Shown: positions 17,005 to 25,961 of the stretch, piece after piece | Layout: every line of letters begins with the position of its first letter | Numbering within the stretch: the stretch's first letter is position 1 | Assembly (NCBI RefSeq): GCF_009857845.1 | Contig: NZ_WWEQ01000026.1 | Span: 1 to 38,141, forward strand | Reading direction: 5' to 3' | Source: Brevibacterium rongguiense | Lineage (GTDB): Bacteria; Actinomycetota; Actinomycetes; Actinomycetales; Brevibacteriaceae | DNA length: 38,141 bases | Program-made: the position numbers and the translations under genes | Notes under the pieces: model-generated | Seen by the model: only the letters and a program-made list of their open reading frames with translations | Told to the model about the DNA's origin: nothing | The model's database searches: none

Positions 17005-17668
17005 GCCGCTCGGTCAGGCCCAGCTTGACGGTGGGCCACTCCGCGCGGGTGATGGAGAAGACCACGGTGTCGCGCAGCGCCCCGGCGAAGAACTGGTGAT
17101 TGCGCAGCACCCCGTCCTGCTTTGCGCCCAGCTTGGCGATCGCCCCACGCGACTGGTGGTTGTGCCAGTGGGTGCGGAACTCCACGGCGATGGCGTCGAG
17201 GTCTTCGAAGGCGCGCGTGAGCAGCAGCAGCTTGGCCTCCGGATTGACCCGGGTGCCGCGCACGGCGGGGCTGAGCCAGGTCGAGCCGATCTCCACGTGG
17301 CGGTTCGCCGCGTCGATGTTCATGAACGTCGTCATGCCCACCGGTTCGCCGTGGTCGAGCACCGTGTACGGCGCCATGCTGCCCGCCCGCTGGAGGCCCA
17401 GCCGGCGCTCGATCTCCGCGTCCACCTCGTCCGCCGCCGGGACCGAGGTGACCCACAGGTCGATGCCCTCGCTCGCCCGGCCCAGGCCCTCGGCGTGGGC
17501 GGGGGAGAGCTGGGCGAGCGTGACGCGCTCGCCCACGAGGTCCGGTGCGGCTGCGAAGGTCGCCGGATCGCCGGCCCCGGGCCGGGAAGAGCCATCGAAC
17601 GCGTCGCCGCGGGCGCCGGTGGCGGTGTGGGGATCCGTGTACGCAGTGGCAGTGGGGTTCGTCTCCAT
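16988..17668 (-). CDS. GNAT-family N-acetyltransferase, RimJ/RimL type
   Basis: 226 residues from ATG 17668. The core resembles ribosomal-protein or tRNA-like acetyltransferases: VGERVTLAQLSPAHAEGL near 44-61, GEPVGMTTFMNIDAANRHVEIGSTWLSPAVRGTRVN in the middle, then the CoA-binding and motif B region FEDLDAIAVEFRTHWHNHQSRGAIAKLGAKQDGVLRNH, and the family ending. The W-x-x-P and N-x-x-S-R-x-A-I-x-K-x-G-A pattern is diagnostic. The substrate is unknown. Start chosen by a TACGCT box 7 nt upstream. Its 3' end overlaps the convergent membrane-protein gene by 17 bp. Confidence 0.88.
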   Translation of the reverse strand: METNPTATAYTDPHTATGARGDAFDGSSRPGAGDPATFAAAPDLVGERVTLAQLSPAHAEGLGRASEGIDLWVTSVPAADEVDAEIERRLGLQRAGSMAPYTVLDHGEPVGMTTFMNIDAANRHVEIGSTWLSPAVRGTRVNPEAKLLLLTRAFEDLDAIAVEFRTHWHNHQSRGAIAKLGAKQDGVLRNHQFFAGALRDTVVFSITRAEWPTVKLGLTERLKRLD

Positions 17669-17675
17669 GGGGTTG

Positions 17676-17681
17676 AGCGTA
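17676..17681 (-). promoter_or_regulatory. -10 box (TACGCT), leaderless promoter of the GNAT gene
   Basis: TACGCT on the minus strand ends 7 nt before ATG 17668 and no Shine-Dalgarno fits between. Confidence 0.55.
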
Positions 17682-17759
17682 CGGCCGTTTGACCCCCCGC
17701 GGGGCGCTCTGCTCGGTTTTGGGCACCCGCGCCGTGCCCGGCGCTGTGCCGCGTGAGCG

Positions 17760-17799
17760 GCCGAGGCGCGGGCCGGGCCCACCTGCCCCGCGCCTCGGC
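17760..17799. terminator. Hairpin between the HsmA-like and GNAT genes
   Basis: 13-bp perfect arms (17760-17772 and 17787-17799) around a 14-nt loop. The right arm sequence CCCGCGCCTCGGCGGG is repeated about 30 bp further on. Probably terminates the minus-strand HsmA-like gene. Confidence 0.6.
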
Positions 17800-17861
17800 G
17801 GGTGTCAGGAGGAGCCGGCCCGCGCCTCGGCGGGGGTGGTGGACAGGGACGAGCGGGATGC

Positions 17862-18260
17862 TCAGCCGATCATGGACGAGGCCATCCCGGTGAAGTAGGG
17901 GACGAGCCAGATGGCCCACACGAGGATGGAGAAGCGGTGGAAGACGGCCTTCGCGTGGTCCGTGCCGCGGATGACGACGACGAGGGCCCACACGAAGTGG
18001 ACGGCCATGAGGAGCAGGGCGATGGCACCGGTGATCGCCATGATGGCCCCCAGGATCTCACCGGCGCCGCTGGAGAAGCTGGCCTGACCGGAAGCGGCGA
18101 TGCGGCGCATGAACTCGGTGCCGGTGGCATCGCAGGCGAGACCCAAACCGAAGAACACCACGTGCCACCACCTGAGGGTGCCCTGGAGGCGCTCGGCCCA
18201 GACGCCGATGGTGTAGAGGATGAGTGCGGATGAGATGAAGACGATTGCTGGTGTGAGCAT
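17862..18260 (-). CDS. HsmA-like four-helix membrane protein
   Basis: 132 residues from ATG 18260, with about four hydrophobic segments (3-20, 31-46, 69-93, 109-126). The pattern TEFMRRIAASG plus AITGAIALLLMAVHFVWALVVVIRGTDHA and FSILVWAIWLVPYFTGM matches the small integral membrane family TIGR03987 (HsmA-like), for which I know no proven function. GGAGG stands only one base before the ATG, so initiation may use the GGGAG further upstream. Transcribed away from guaB. Confidence 0.7.
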   Translation of the reverse strand: MLTPAIVFISSALILYTIGVWAERLQGTLRWWHVVFFGLGLACDATGTEFMRRIAASGQASFSSGAGEILGAIMAITGAIALLLMAVHFVWALVVVIRGTDHAKAVFHRFSILVWAIWLVPYFTGMASSMIG

Positions 18261-18335
18261 GCCTCCATGCTCCCGTTCGAGGAGGGGGCGGAGGATCGTG
18301 CAAACGGTTGATCTTTCGGCCAGCCAATGGGTTGA

Positions 18336-20018
<1,683 letters not shown>

Positions 20019-20032
20019 CCGGGCCGGCCGCG

Positions 20033-20061
20033 CGAGCGGGCCGTCGGTTTGCGGCCGCTCG
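20033..20061. terminator. Imperfect hairpin just after guaB
   Basis: CGAGCGGGCCG pairs with CGGCCGCTCG (one bulged G) around a T-containing loop, 15 nt past the guaB stop. Candidate terminator. Confidence 0.45.
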
Positions 20062-20282
20062 GGCGGGCGGTTGACGGCCAGCGGTCGACTGGGCCAAGTG
20101 GCGGGAGGACGGCCGAGCCTGCGGGCAGGAGGACCACCCGCGGCCGGGGGCAACGATTAGTGCGCCGAGGGCTTCCGGGCGGTTGGGAGTTGTTCGCGCG
20201 TCACCGGTTGCTGACGTCAGTGCGTCGAGGCTGCGCGACAGTCGGCGTGCCCTTGTGCCCCACCTCCGGCATGCCCTTGTAC

Positions 20283-20303
20283 CCCGCCTCGGGGCGAGGC
20301 GGG
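20283..20303. terminator. 9-bp hairpin followed by TTT
   Basis: CCCGCCTCG-GGG-CGAGGCGGG followed by TTTG. The short T-run on the plus strand fits a terminator for transcripts passing guaB. Confidence 0.5.
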
Positions 20304-20486
20304 TTTGCTCGAGGGGTGCACCGACGGCAGGCGGGTGCCTGCCCTCTTCCCCGAGCGGCACCGATGTGTTTGAGACTGCGGCAGCGGTGACCGATTCACC
20401 GGCGCACCGTTGTGACAACGTCGCGGTGCTGCCCGCGTCGCTGTGAATTGTACTGGCGGCTTGATGCCGTTTGTTGTCCACAGGCC

Positions 20487-20527
20487 TTGTTCTTCAGCTT
20501 ATATTCGATTAATATTCGAATATAAGC
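20487..20527 (+). promoter_or_regulatory. Promoter with embedded 31-bp AT-rich palindrome, upstream of the HNH gene
   Basis: TTGTTC (20487-20492), 17-bp spacer, TAATAT (20510-20515). A perfect inverted repeat with 12-bp arms (GCTTATATTCGA at 20497-20508, TCGAATATAAGC at 20516-20527) and a 7-bp centre is centred on the -10 box. This is the typical geometry of a repressor operator. It is the most AT-rich spot in the window. Confidence 0.7.
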
Positions 20528-20639
20528 GGCGAAGCCAGAGCTTCTTCACTGCGCGGCATCGGAGCCGTGGGAAGTGCGTCGGCAGATCGGTTTCGCGGTC
20601 GCGGCATTCCGCAACGGGGCGGGCTGCACGGAGGCGGGG

Positions 20640-22667
20640 GTGAGTGGGATGGATGCCCAGGAGCTGCTCGCGGTGGAGCGGGAATCCGACGTCCGCGAAC
20701 TCCATCGGGCTCGTGTCCTCACTGACTGGCTCGTGGCGGCCTACCATCAGCACTTCGCTCCGGTCGGCTCGCAGGAGGCCGAGGTTCCGGCCGACTACAT
20801 GGACCTCCTCGTGCTCCTGCCGGACCTGGTGTGGATTGCCCTCGCCAAGCACCTGGACGTCTCGCTGATCCGGGCGCGCACGCGAGCGAAGAACGCACTC
20901 GCCGTCACCGCATCGCTGCCGCAGTTGCGCGGATTGGTGGTCGCGGGTGCGGTGCGATTCGGACGCCTCGACTACGCCGCAGGCCGAGCCAGCCATTTGC
21001 CCTGGCTGCTGCGCGAGACATTCGACGGCCTCGTCGCCGAACTCGATGCGTCCTGGGAATGGAAGCGGTGGAAGAAGGCCGTGGATGACATCTACGACTC
21101 GCTCATGCCGCCCAAGGATCGCGCAGAGGCAGCACATCGAGAGCGCCGCGTTGCCTTCTGGAACAACGGGGACGGGACCGCGAGTCTGCAGTTCGTCGGA
21201 CCGGTGGCCACCGTTTCGGCGGCCCACTGCCGCCTGAGCGCATGGGCGCGGGGCATCCGGTTGGGCCAGAAGGGCGATTTCGCCGTGGGACTCGAGCCCG
21301 GGGCCGTGATCGATGATCGGCGCACGCTCGACCAGCTGTGCTTCGACATCGGTGTGCTCGGCATCCCCGAGATCCCGGTGGGCATGCGGCGCGCAGACGG
21401 GACGCACGGCACCTTCTCACTGACACTGCCCACGGACTCCGCCTGGCTGCGCGCCCAGGCCGGGGTCAACGTCACCATCCCGCTGCTCAGCCTCATGGGC
21501 TGCTCGCAGCTCCCGGGCCGACTCGATGACGCCTCACCGCTCAGCGCGGCCGATGCCAGGCGGATTGCCGCACACTCGCCATCGCTGCGGCGTCTGGTGA
21601 CGGACCCGGTCACCGGGACCGTGCTCGAAGCAGTCGCCCAGACCTACGCGATCCCCGCCTCGCTGCGCACGACGCTGACGGCTCGCTGGCAGTGGTGCAC
21701 GGTCCCGGGCTGCACCCGCAAGGCCGTAGCCTGCGATATCGACCACATCATTCCCTTCAACAAGGGCGCTCCGGCCTCGGGTGGAACCACCGTCTTCGAC
21801 AATCTTCACCCGCTGTGCCGACACCATCACAATCTCAAGACGAACGGTGTGCTCGCTGTCGAGCGAGTCTCCCCCAGGACTGGACGGGGTGAGACGGGTC
21901 CGGTGGCACGCTGGCGGAGCGTCGATGAGGGTGCCCTGCGGTGGACGTTCCCAGCTGCACTCGGAGGGGCGGTGGGTCCACCCGGGTCCCGCATCGAAAC
22001 CGAGCATGCCCGCGAACTCGCCGAACTGCAGGAGCTTATTGACGGTTCCGTGATGCCCGCGAGCGCCTTCGCCGGGATCGGTGACGACGAGGAAGAGCCG
22101 GTGGGAACCGTGCGAACGGCACCGGGACCGGGGCAGCCCACCACGAGCAAACCGCCCGCGGGGCCGGGAGCCCGGAGCGCAGACAAGGGGGAGCACGGGG
22201 TGGAGGTGCGGAGCGGGAAGGAACTGCGGAACGGACCCGAGCTGTGGAACGGGGTGGAGCTGCAGAATTCGAGCGAGCTTCGCTCGAAACCGGAAGCGTG
22301 CTCGAAGGACGAGCGGGGTGAACGGCCGGGCCTGCGGCGCATGGGCGAGAGCCCCGCGGAACCCGACATTCCGAAGACGCTCGAGCGGGCCGAACGACCG
22401 GGGACCAGCAGCTCGGGTGAGAGCCACCCGGAAACGGTGCCCGGACCGGAACCAGAACCTGAACCAGAACCTGAACTGTGGTCGAAGAGTAGGCGTGACG
22501 CACGACCGGACTGCCAGGACGAGGTCGAACAGCCCACTGGACCGAGCGAGCGATATGCGGGCGGGTGCCACCCAGGACGAGAAGCACCGATGAAGCAGGA
22601 CCTGCCGGTGGATCCATGGGGCCGACCGCGTTCACCGTTTTCCGATCCCGACCCGCCACCGTTCTGA
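20640..22667 (+). CDS. DUF222-HNH endonuclease-domain protein (13E12 repeat family)
   Basis: 675 residues from GTG 20640, which has GGAGG five bases upstream; ATG 20649 is an alternative. The N-terminal two-thirds (about 1-340) is the helical DUF222 region. The HNH domain near 350-396 has WCTVPGC, DIDHIIPFNKG and DNLHPLCRHHHNLKT, with intact His-Asn-His and zinc-binding Cys pairs. The C-terminal 250 residues are hydrophilic, low-complexity repeats (ELRNGPELWNGVEL; PEPEPEPEPE). Such genes are multicopy in actinobacteria, and some 13E12 genes of Mycobacterium tuberculosis are induced by DNA damage. The cellular role and nuclease target are unproven. Codon use is slightly less GC-biased than in neighbours. 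Confidence 0.9.
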   Translation: MSGMDAQELLAVERESDVRELHRARVLTDWLVAAYHQHFAPVGSQEAEVPADYMDLLVLLPDLVWIALAKHLDVSLIRARTRAKNALAVTASLPQLRGLVVAGAVRFGRLDYAAGRASHLPWLLRETFDGLVAELDASWEWKRWKKAVDDIYDSLMPPKDRAEAAHRERRVAFWNNGDGTASLQFVGPVATVSAAHCRLSAWARGIRLGQKGDFAVGLEPGAVIDDRRTLDQLCFDIGVLGIPEIPVGMRRADGTHGTFSLTLPTDSAWLRAQAGVNVTIPLLSLMGCSQLPGRLDDASPLSAADARRIAAHSPSLRRLVTDPVTGTVLEAVAQTYAIPASLRTTLTARWQWCTVPGCTRKAVACDIDHIIPFNKGAPASGGTTVFDNLHPLCRHHHNLKTNGVLAVERVSPRTGRGETGPVARWRSVDEGALRWTFPAALGGAVGPPGSRIETEHARELAELQELIDGSVMPASAFAGIGDDEEEPVGTVRTAPGPGQPTTSKPPAGPGARSADKGEHGVEVRSGKELRNGPELWNGVELQNSSELRSKPEACSKDERGERPGLRRMGESPAEPDIPKTLERAERPGTSSSGESHPETVPGPEPEPEPEPELWSKSRRDARPDCQDEVEQPTGPSERYAGGCHPGREAPMKQDLPVDPWGRPRSPFSDPDPPPF

Positions 22668-22675
22668 TCGCCAGG

Positions 22676-22747
22676 TACGGTCTGATCGGCAGCTACGGTC
22701 TGATCGGCAGCTACGGTCTGAATGGCAGCTACGGTCTGAATGGCTGC
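22676..22747 (+). repeat. Four 18-bp tandem repeats after the HNH gene
   Basis: Units at 22676, 22694, 22712 and 22730 read TACGGTCTGATCGGCAGC, the last two with AAT for ATC, followed by a partial unit. They lie 9 bp past the HNH stop. On the plus strand they could encode YGLIGS repeats, but no start or supporting codon bias is present. Confidence 0.95.
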
Positions 22748-22975
22748 TACGGCGCGGGTGTCCACGATTGACCGACTTGCCTCATCTTCTTGACCGGCCC
22801 GCCACGCCTCCGTAGCGCCCCCTCCAAATCTGATCCGATGGGTGACCGTTCAATCCCCAGCCGCAGCAACCCTCCCCAAAGCCCCCCATGGCTGTGCAGT
22901 CCGCGGCCAAGCAGACCGCGCAGTTCAACCCGTGAACCTTCACCCCATGAACCGGGGCGCCGCGAAACGCGCTGG

Positions 22976-22981
22976 TAGTGT
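22976..22981 (+). promoter_or_regulatory. -10 box (TAGTGT) of the thi operon
   Basis: TAGTGT ends 8-10 nt before the first bases of the riboswitch, the correct distance for a transcript that begins with the aptamer. No clear -35 box. Confidence 0.5.
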
Positions 22982-22989
22982 GGCTGTCG

Positions 22990-23124
22990 TTGACATGGGG
23001 TGCTTGCCGCCCCGCTCGGCGGTACTCGTGCGAATCCCTCGCAGTGAGCTCGGCGGGCGGTCGGTCGCCAGGCTGAGAACACACCCATCGAACCTGACAT
23101 GGCTAACACCAGCGAAGGGATCGT
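22990..23124 (+). ncRNA. Thiamine pyrophosphate (TPP) riboswitch
   Basis: THI-box signatures are present in order: ATGGGGTGC (22995-23003), a variable helix arm, GGCTGAGA (23071-23078), ACACCC, GAACCTGA (23090-23097), TGGCTAACACCAGCG (23100-23114) and AGGGA (23116-23120). The GAACCTGA and CTGAGA loops form the TPP-binding site. AGGGA lies 8 nt before GTG 23129 and is the only ribosome-binding site of thiM, so ligand binding should hide it and repress translation. The variable arm (about 23004-23068) is long and GC-rich. Confidence 0.96.
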
Positions 23125-23128
23125 CACC

Positions 23129-24199
23129 GTGAGCACGGCTTCCAATGCTTCCACCGCTCCCGGCCCCGGCCAGCAAACCGCTGCCGCGGCCCAGCGCGCG
23201 TCAGCTGTGACTGACACCGGCGCCAGCGCTGACACCGGTGCCAGTAACAGCACTGACACCAGCACCAGCACTGGCACTGCCACCGGCGCCGGCACCGCGG
23301 ACACCCTCGGCATCGCCGACCGTGCCCGTGCCGTCCGCGAGGGCGGCCCACTCGTCCAGTGCATCACGAACACCGTCGTCCAGCAGTTCGCCGCCAATGC
23401 GCTGCTGGCGGTGGGCGCAGCCCCAGCGATGCTCGACCACGAGGCCGATGCCGCGGACTTCGCCCACGTCGCCTCGGCGCTCAACGTCAACCTGGGCACG
23501 GCGACCTCGCATCAGCTACTCGCGGCCGACCAGGCCATCGGGGTCATGGCCGAGGAGGACAAGCCCTGGGTGCTCGATCCCGTGAGCGTGGGCGCCTCGG
23601 CCTACCGAACGAGCCGCATCCGCGCACTCACCGCGCAACGGCCCACGGCCGTGCGCGGCAACGCCTCCGAGATCGCGCTTCTCGCGGGTGCCGGTGCGGG
23701 AGGACGCGGGGTCGACTCCACGGACTCCGTCGACGCTGTCGTGGGCGCCGCCGCGCGGCTGGCGCGCGACACCGGTGGGATCGTCGCCGTGTCCGGTGAG
23801 CGCGATGCCATTGTCGCAGCTCAGGGCGATCGCGCGGTCATCGCCCGCGTCTCCGGGGGCAGCTCGCTCATGCCGCTCGTCATCGGCACCGGCTGCTCAC
23901 TGGGAGCGGTCCTCGCCGCCTACCTGGCAGCATCCCGGGCCGACGAGGCCAACACCCGCGCGACCGGGTCCGATGCCGGCTCCGTCGCCCCCGAGGAACG
24001 GCTGCACAACGACTTCACCGCAGCCATCGCGGCCCACGCCCACTTCGCGGCGGCCGGGCACCGCGCTGCGCTCGCCGCCGCCGGGCCCGGGACCTTCGCC
24101 CCCGCCTTCCTCGATGCGCTGTTCCTCCTCGACGCAGAGGAGCTCGGGGCCGTTCGGATTGAGCTCGCCACCGCTACGTTCGAGGAGCTTCGCGCATGA
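23129..24199 (+). CDS. thiM: Hydroxyethylthiazole kinase
   Basis: 356 residues from GTG 23129. ThiM phosphorylates the thiazole alcohol with ATP, a salvage step of vitamin B1 synthesis. Conserved parts: PLVQCITNTVVQQFAANALLAVGAAPAM near 74-101 (substrate site), ALNVNLGT near 117-124, VLDPVSVGAS near 146-155, and GTGCSLGAV near 253-261 with catalytic C256. Family members have about 265-270 residues; this one has an extra N-terminal segment of about 55 Ser/Thr/Ala/Asp residues with ADTGAS/TDTS repeats. ATG 23099 is rejected as start because it lies inside the riboswitch aptamer. The stop overlaps thiE by 4 bp (ATGA). Confidence 0.95.
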   Translation: MSTASNASTAPGPGQQTAAAAQRASAVTDTGASADTGASNSTDTSTSTGTATGAGTADTLGIADRARAVREGGPLVQCITNTVVQQFAANALLAVGAAPAMLDHEADAADFAHVASALNVNLGTATSHQLLAADQAIGVMAEEDKPWVLDPVSVGASAYRTSRIRALTAQRPTAVRGNASEIALLAGAGAGGRGVDSTDSVDAVVGAAARLARDTGGIVAVSGERDAIVAAQGDRAVIARVSGGSSLMPLVIGTGCSLGAVLAAYLAASRADEANTRATGSDAGSVAPEERLHNDFTAAIAAHAHFAAAGHRAALAAAGPGTFAPAFLDALFLLDAEELGAVRIELATATFEELRA

Positions 24200-24990
24200 C
24201 CGATCCAGCCGCAGCGCCCGCACCCCCCGGCGCCCCGCGGCTGTTGGGCCTCGACACGGCGCTCTACCTCGTGACCGATTCGGCGATGTGCCGGGCAGCC
24301 GGGCGCAGCGTCGCGCAGACCGTCGCCCTCGCCGTCGAGGGCGGGGCGGGCCTCGTCCAGGTGCGCGACAAGCACGCCGGCGAGGCCGAGTTCGACGAGC
24401 TCGCCCGCTCCGTCGTCGCGGCGGTCGAGCAGACGCGGGACAGGCTCGGCATCGACCACGAGATCCCGGTCTTCCTCGACGACCGGGTGGCCTCGGCGCG
24501 GCGGCTGCTCGACGAGGGCCTGCGCGTCCATGTCCACGTCGGCCAGGACGACGAGCCCGTCGAGCGCGTCCGCACGGCGATCGGCCCCGAGCCGCTGCTC
24601 GGGCTCTCTGCCTCGAACGAGCAGGAATTCGCCGCCGGCGAGGCGGCCGGGGGAGTCAACCTGTTCGGCGTGGGCCCCGTGTGGGCCACCCAGACCAAGG
24701 ACGTCGCCCGCGCCGCCCTGGGCCCCGAGCGCATCCGGGAGCTCGCCGCCGCCGCCCGGCTGCCGATCGTCGCGATCGGCGGCATCGGCGCAGGCAACGC
24801 GGCCGAACTCGCGGGCAGCGGTGCGATCGGCGTGTGTGTCGTCTCCGCGATCTGCGCGGCACCCGATCCGCGCGCCGCCGCCCAGCGCATCCGCGCGGCC
24901 TTCGCCGAAACCCCGCACCTGGACGACCCCGCGCACCTGGACGAACCCTCTGACCCGCCCGCTCCTCACCCCGCTGGAGGCACCCCATGA
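24196..24990 (+). CDS. thiE: Thiamine-phosphate synthase
   Basis: 264 residues. ThiE joins the pyrimidine pyrophosphate and thiazole phosphate to thiamine phosphate. TIM-barrel signatures: LYLVTDSAMC near 22-31, GAGLVQVRDKHA near 51-62, FLDDRVASARRL near 95-106, GPVWATQTKDVA near 159-170 (diphosphate and thiazole contacts) and IVAIGGIGAGNAAEL near 193-207. The end of the protein is a Pro/Asp/His tail with a duplicated 15-bp segment (DDPAHLDEP), not conserved in the family. It is coupled by ATGA overlaps to thiM before and thiD after. Confidence 0.95.
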   Translation: MTDPAAAPAPPGAPRLLGLDTALYLVTDSAMCRAAGRSVAQTVALAVEGGAGLVQVRDKHAGEAEFDELARSVVAAVEQTRDRLGIDHEIPVFLDDRVASARRLLDEGLRVHVHVGQDDEPVERVRTAIGPEPLLGLSASNEQEFAAGEAAGGVNLFGVGPVWATQTKDVARAALGPERIRELAAAARLPIVAIGGIGAGNAAELAGSGAIGVCVVSAICAAPDPRAAAQRIRAAFAETPHLDDPAHLDEPSDPPAPHPAGGTP

Positions 24991-25961
24991 TGCGACCGCC
25001 CACGGCCCTCACAATCGCCGGCACGGATCCCTCCGGGGGCGCCGGCGCCCAGGCCGACCTCAAGGCCTTCACCGCGCTCGGCGTCTACGGCACCTCGGTG
25101 CTCACGGCGCTCGTCGCGCAGAACACCCACGGCGTCTCCCGGGTCTACGACATCGACACCGACTTCGTCGCCGATCAGTTCGACGCCGTGCTCGACGACA
25201 TGGCCCTCGACGCCTCGAAGACCGGCATGCTCGCCTCGGCCGCGCTCGTCGAGCTCACCGCCGCACGCGCCGAGCGCCTGGGCTTCCTCGTCGTCGACAC
25301 CGTCATGGTCGCCACCTCCGGCCACCGCCTCCTGGCCGAGGAGGCCGTCGAGGCGATGCGCCACGCGCTCCTGCCCGTCGCCGGCCTCATCACCCCCAAC
25401 CTGCCGGAGGCCGCACTGCTCCTGGGCGACGACGTCGAGGCCGCCCGCACCGCCGCTGAGATGGAGGACCAGGCGCGCGCGCTCCTGGCCCGCGGCCCGG
25501 CCGCGGTGCTGCTCAAGGGCGGCCACGGCGCCGAGGCGCGGGTCGCCGACGTGCTCGCCCTCAGCCCCCGCCTGGCCGGCGGGGCGGAGCCAGCCCTCGT
25601 GCGCTTCGACCACCCGCGCATCGACACCCCGCACACCCACGGCACGGGCTGCACGCTCTCCGCCGCCATCACCGCGCAGATGGCCCGCCGCCTGCTGCCC
25701 GGGGACGCCGGCGGCCCCGGTGCCGGCGCCGCGGAGGCGCTCGAGCCGGCTGTCCGCGAGGGGTTGGACTTCCTCGCGCGGGCACTGGCCTCGGGTGCCC
25801 GCTGGAGCCTGCCGCTGGACCCCGAGGGGGCCCACGGACCCGTCGACCACACGGTCGACATCGCCGCGCAGGCCCCGATCGAACCCGCGCGTGCCCCCGT
25901 CGAACCCGCACAAGTCCCCAACGAAGCGGCGCAAGCCCCCGTCGAAGGAGCCTCCCGATGA
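24987..25961 (+). CDS. thiD: Hydroxymethylpyrimidine/phosphomethylpyrimidine kinase
   Basis: 324 residues. It phosphorylates HMP and then HMP-P to the pyrophosphate used by ThiE. Ribokinase-like fold: LTIAGTDPSGGAGAQADLKAF near 8-28 (substrate pocket), ALVAQNTHGV near 41-50, LITPNLPEA near 132-140, VLLKGGHG near 172-179 and HGTGCTLSAAITAQM near 214-228 with catalytic Cys. About 40 residues are added after the catalytic domain, ending in four heptapeptide repeats (QAPIEPA type). It overlaps thiE and tenA by 4 bp each. Confidence 0.95.
   Translation: MMRPPTALTIAGTDPSGGAGAQADLKAFTALGVYGTSVLTALVAQNTHGVSRVYDIDTDFVADQFDAVLDDMALDASKTGMLASAALVELTAARAERLGFLVVDTVMVATSGHRLLAEEAVEAMRHALLPVAGLITPNLPEAALLLGDDVEAARTAAEMEDQARALLARGPAAVLLKGGHGAEARVADVLALSPRLAGGAEPALVRFDHPRIDTPHTHGTGCTLSAAITAQMARRLLPGDAGGPGAGAAEALEPAVREGLDFLARALASGARWSLPLDPEGAHGPVDHTVDIAAQAPIEPARAPVEPAQVPNEAAQAPVEGASR
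25869..25952 (+). repeat. Four 21-bp repeats at the 3' end of thiD
   Basis: Units 25869-25889, 25890-25910, 25911-25931 and 25932-25952 encode QAPIEPA, RAPVEPA, QVPNEAA and QAPVEGA. They end immediately before the ATGA overlap with tenA. Confidence 0.9.

Larger units (their letters stand above)
20019..20639. other. Intergenic region between guaB and the DUF222-HNH gene
   Basis: About 620 bp without a credible gene; open frames here have random third-position use. It holds two hairpins after guaB, a 13-bp palindrome CGTTGTGACAACG (20408-20420), a near-duplicate CATGCCCTTGTACCCC/CGTGCCCTTGTGCCCC pair (about 20248-20285), and the AT-rich promoter palindrome at 20487-20527. Confidence 0.65.
22668..22989. 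other. Intergenic region between the HNH gene and the TPP riboswitch
   Basis: About 320 bp without a credible gene. It begins with four 18-bp repeats and ends with the promoter for the thi operon. The middle part (22755-22970) shows no structure I recognise. Confidence 0.6.

Noticed and set aside
20505..20519. LexA/SOS box in the HNH promoter
   Set aside because: TCGA half-sites are 7 bp apart and lack the AC/GT inner bases of the actinobacterial TCGAAC-N4-GTTCGA box. Kept as an unknown operator.
22565..22771. Small protein with YGLIGS repeats after the HNH gene
   Set aside because: It is the plus-strand reading of the 18-bp repeats, overlapping the HNH gene in another frame, without a start signal or codon bias.
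23099..23128. ATG 23099 as the start of thiM
   Set aside because: It lies inside the conserved GAACCTGACATGGCTAACACC part of the TPP aptamer; GTG 23129 follows the AGGGA site.
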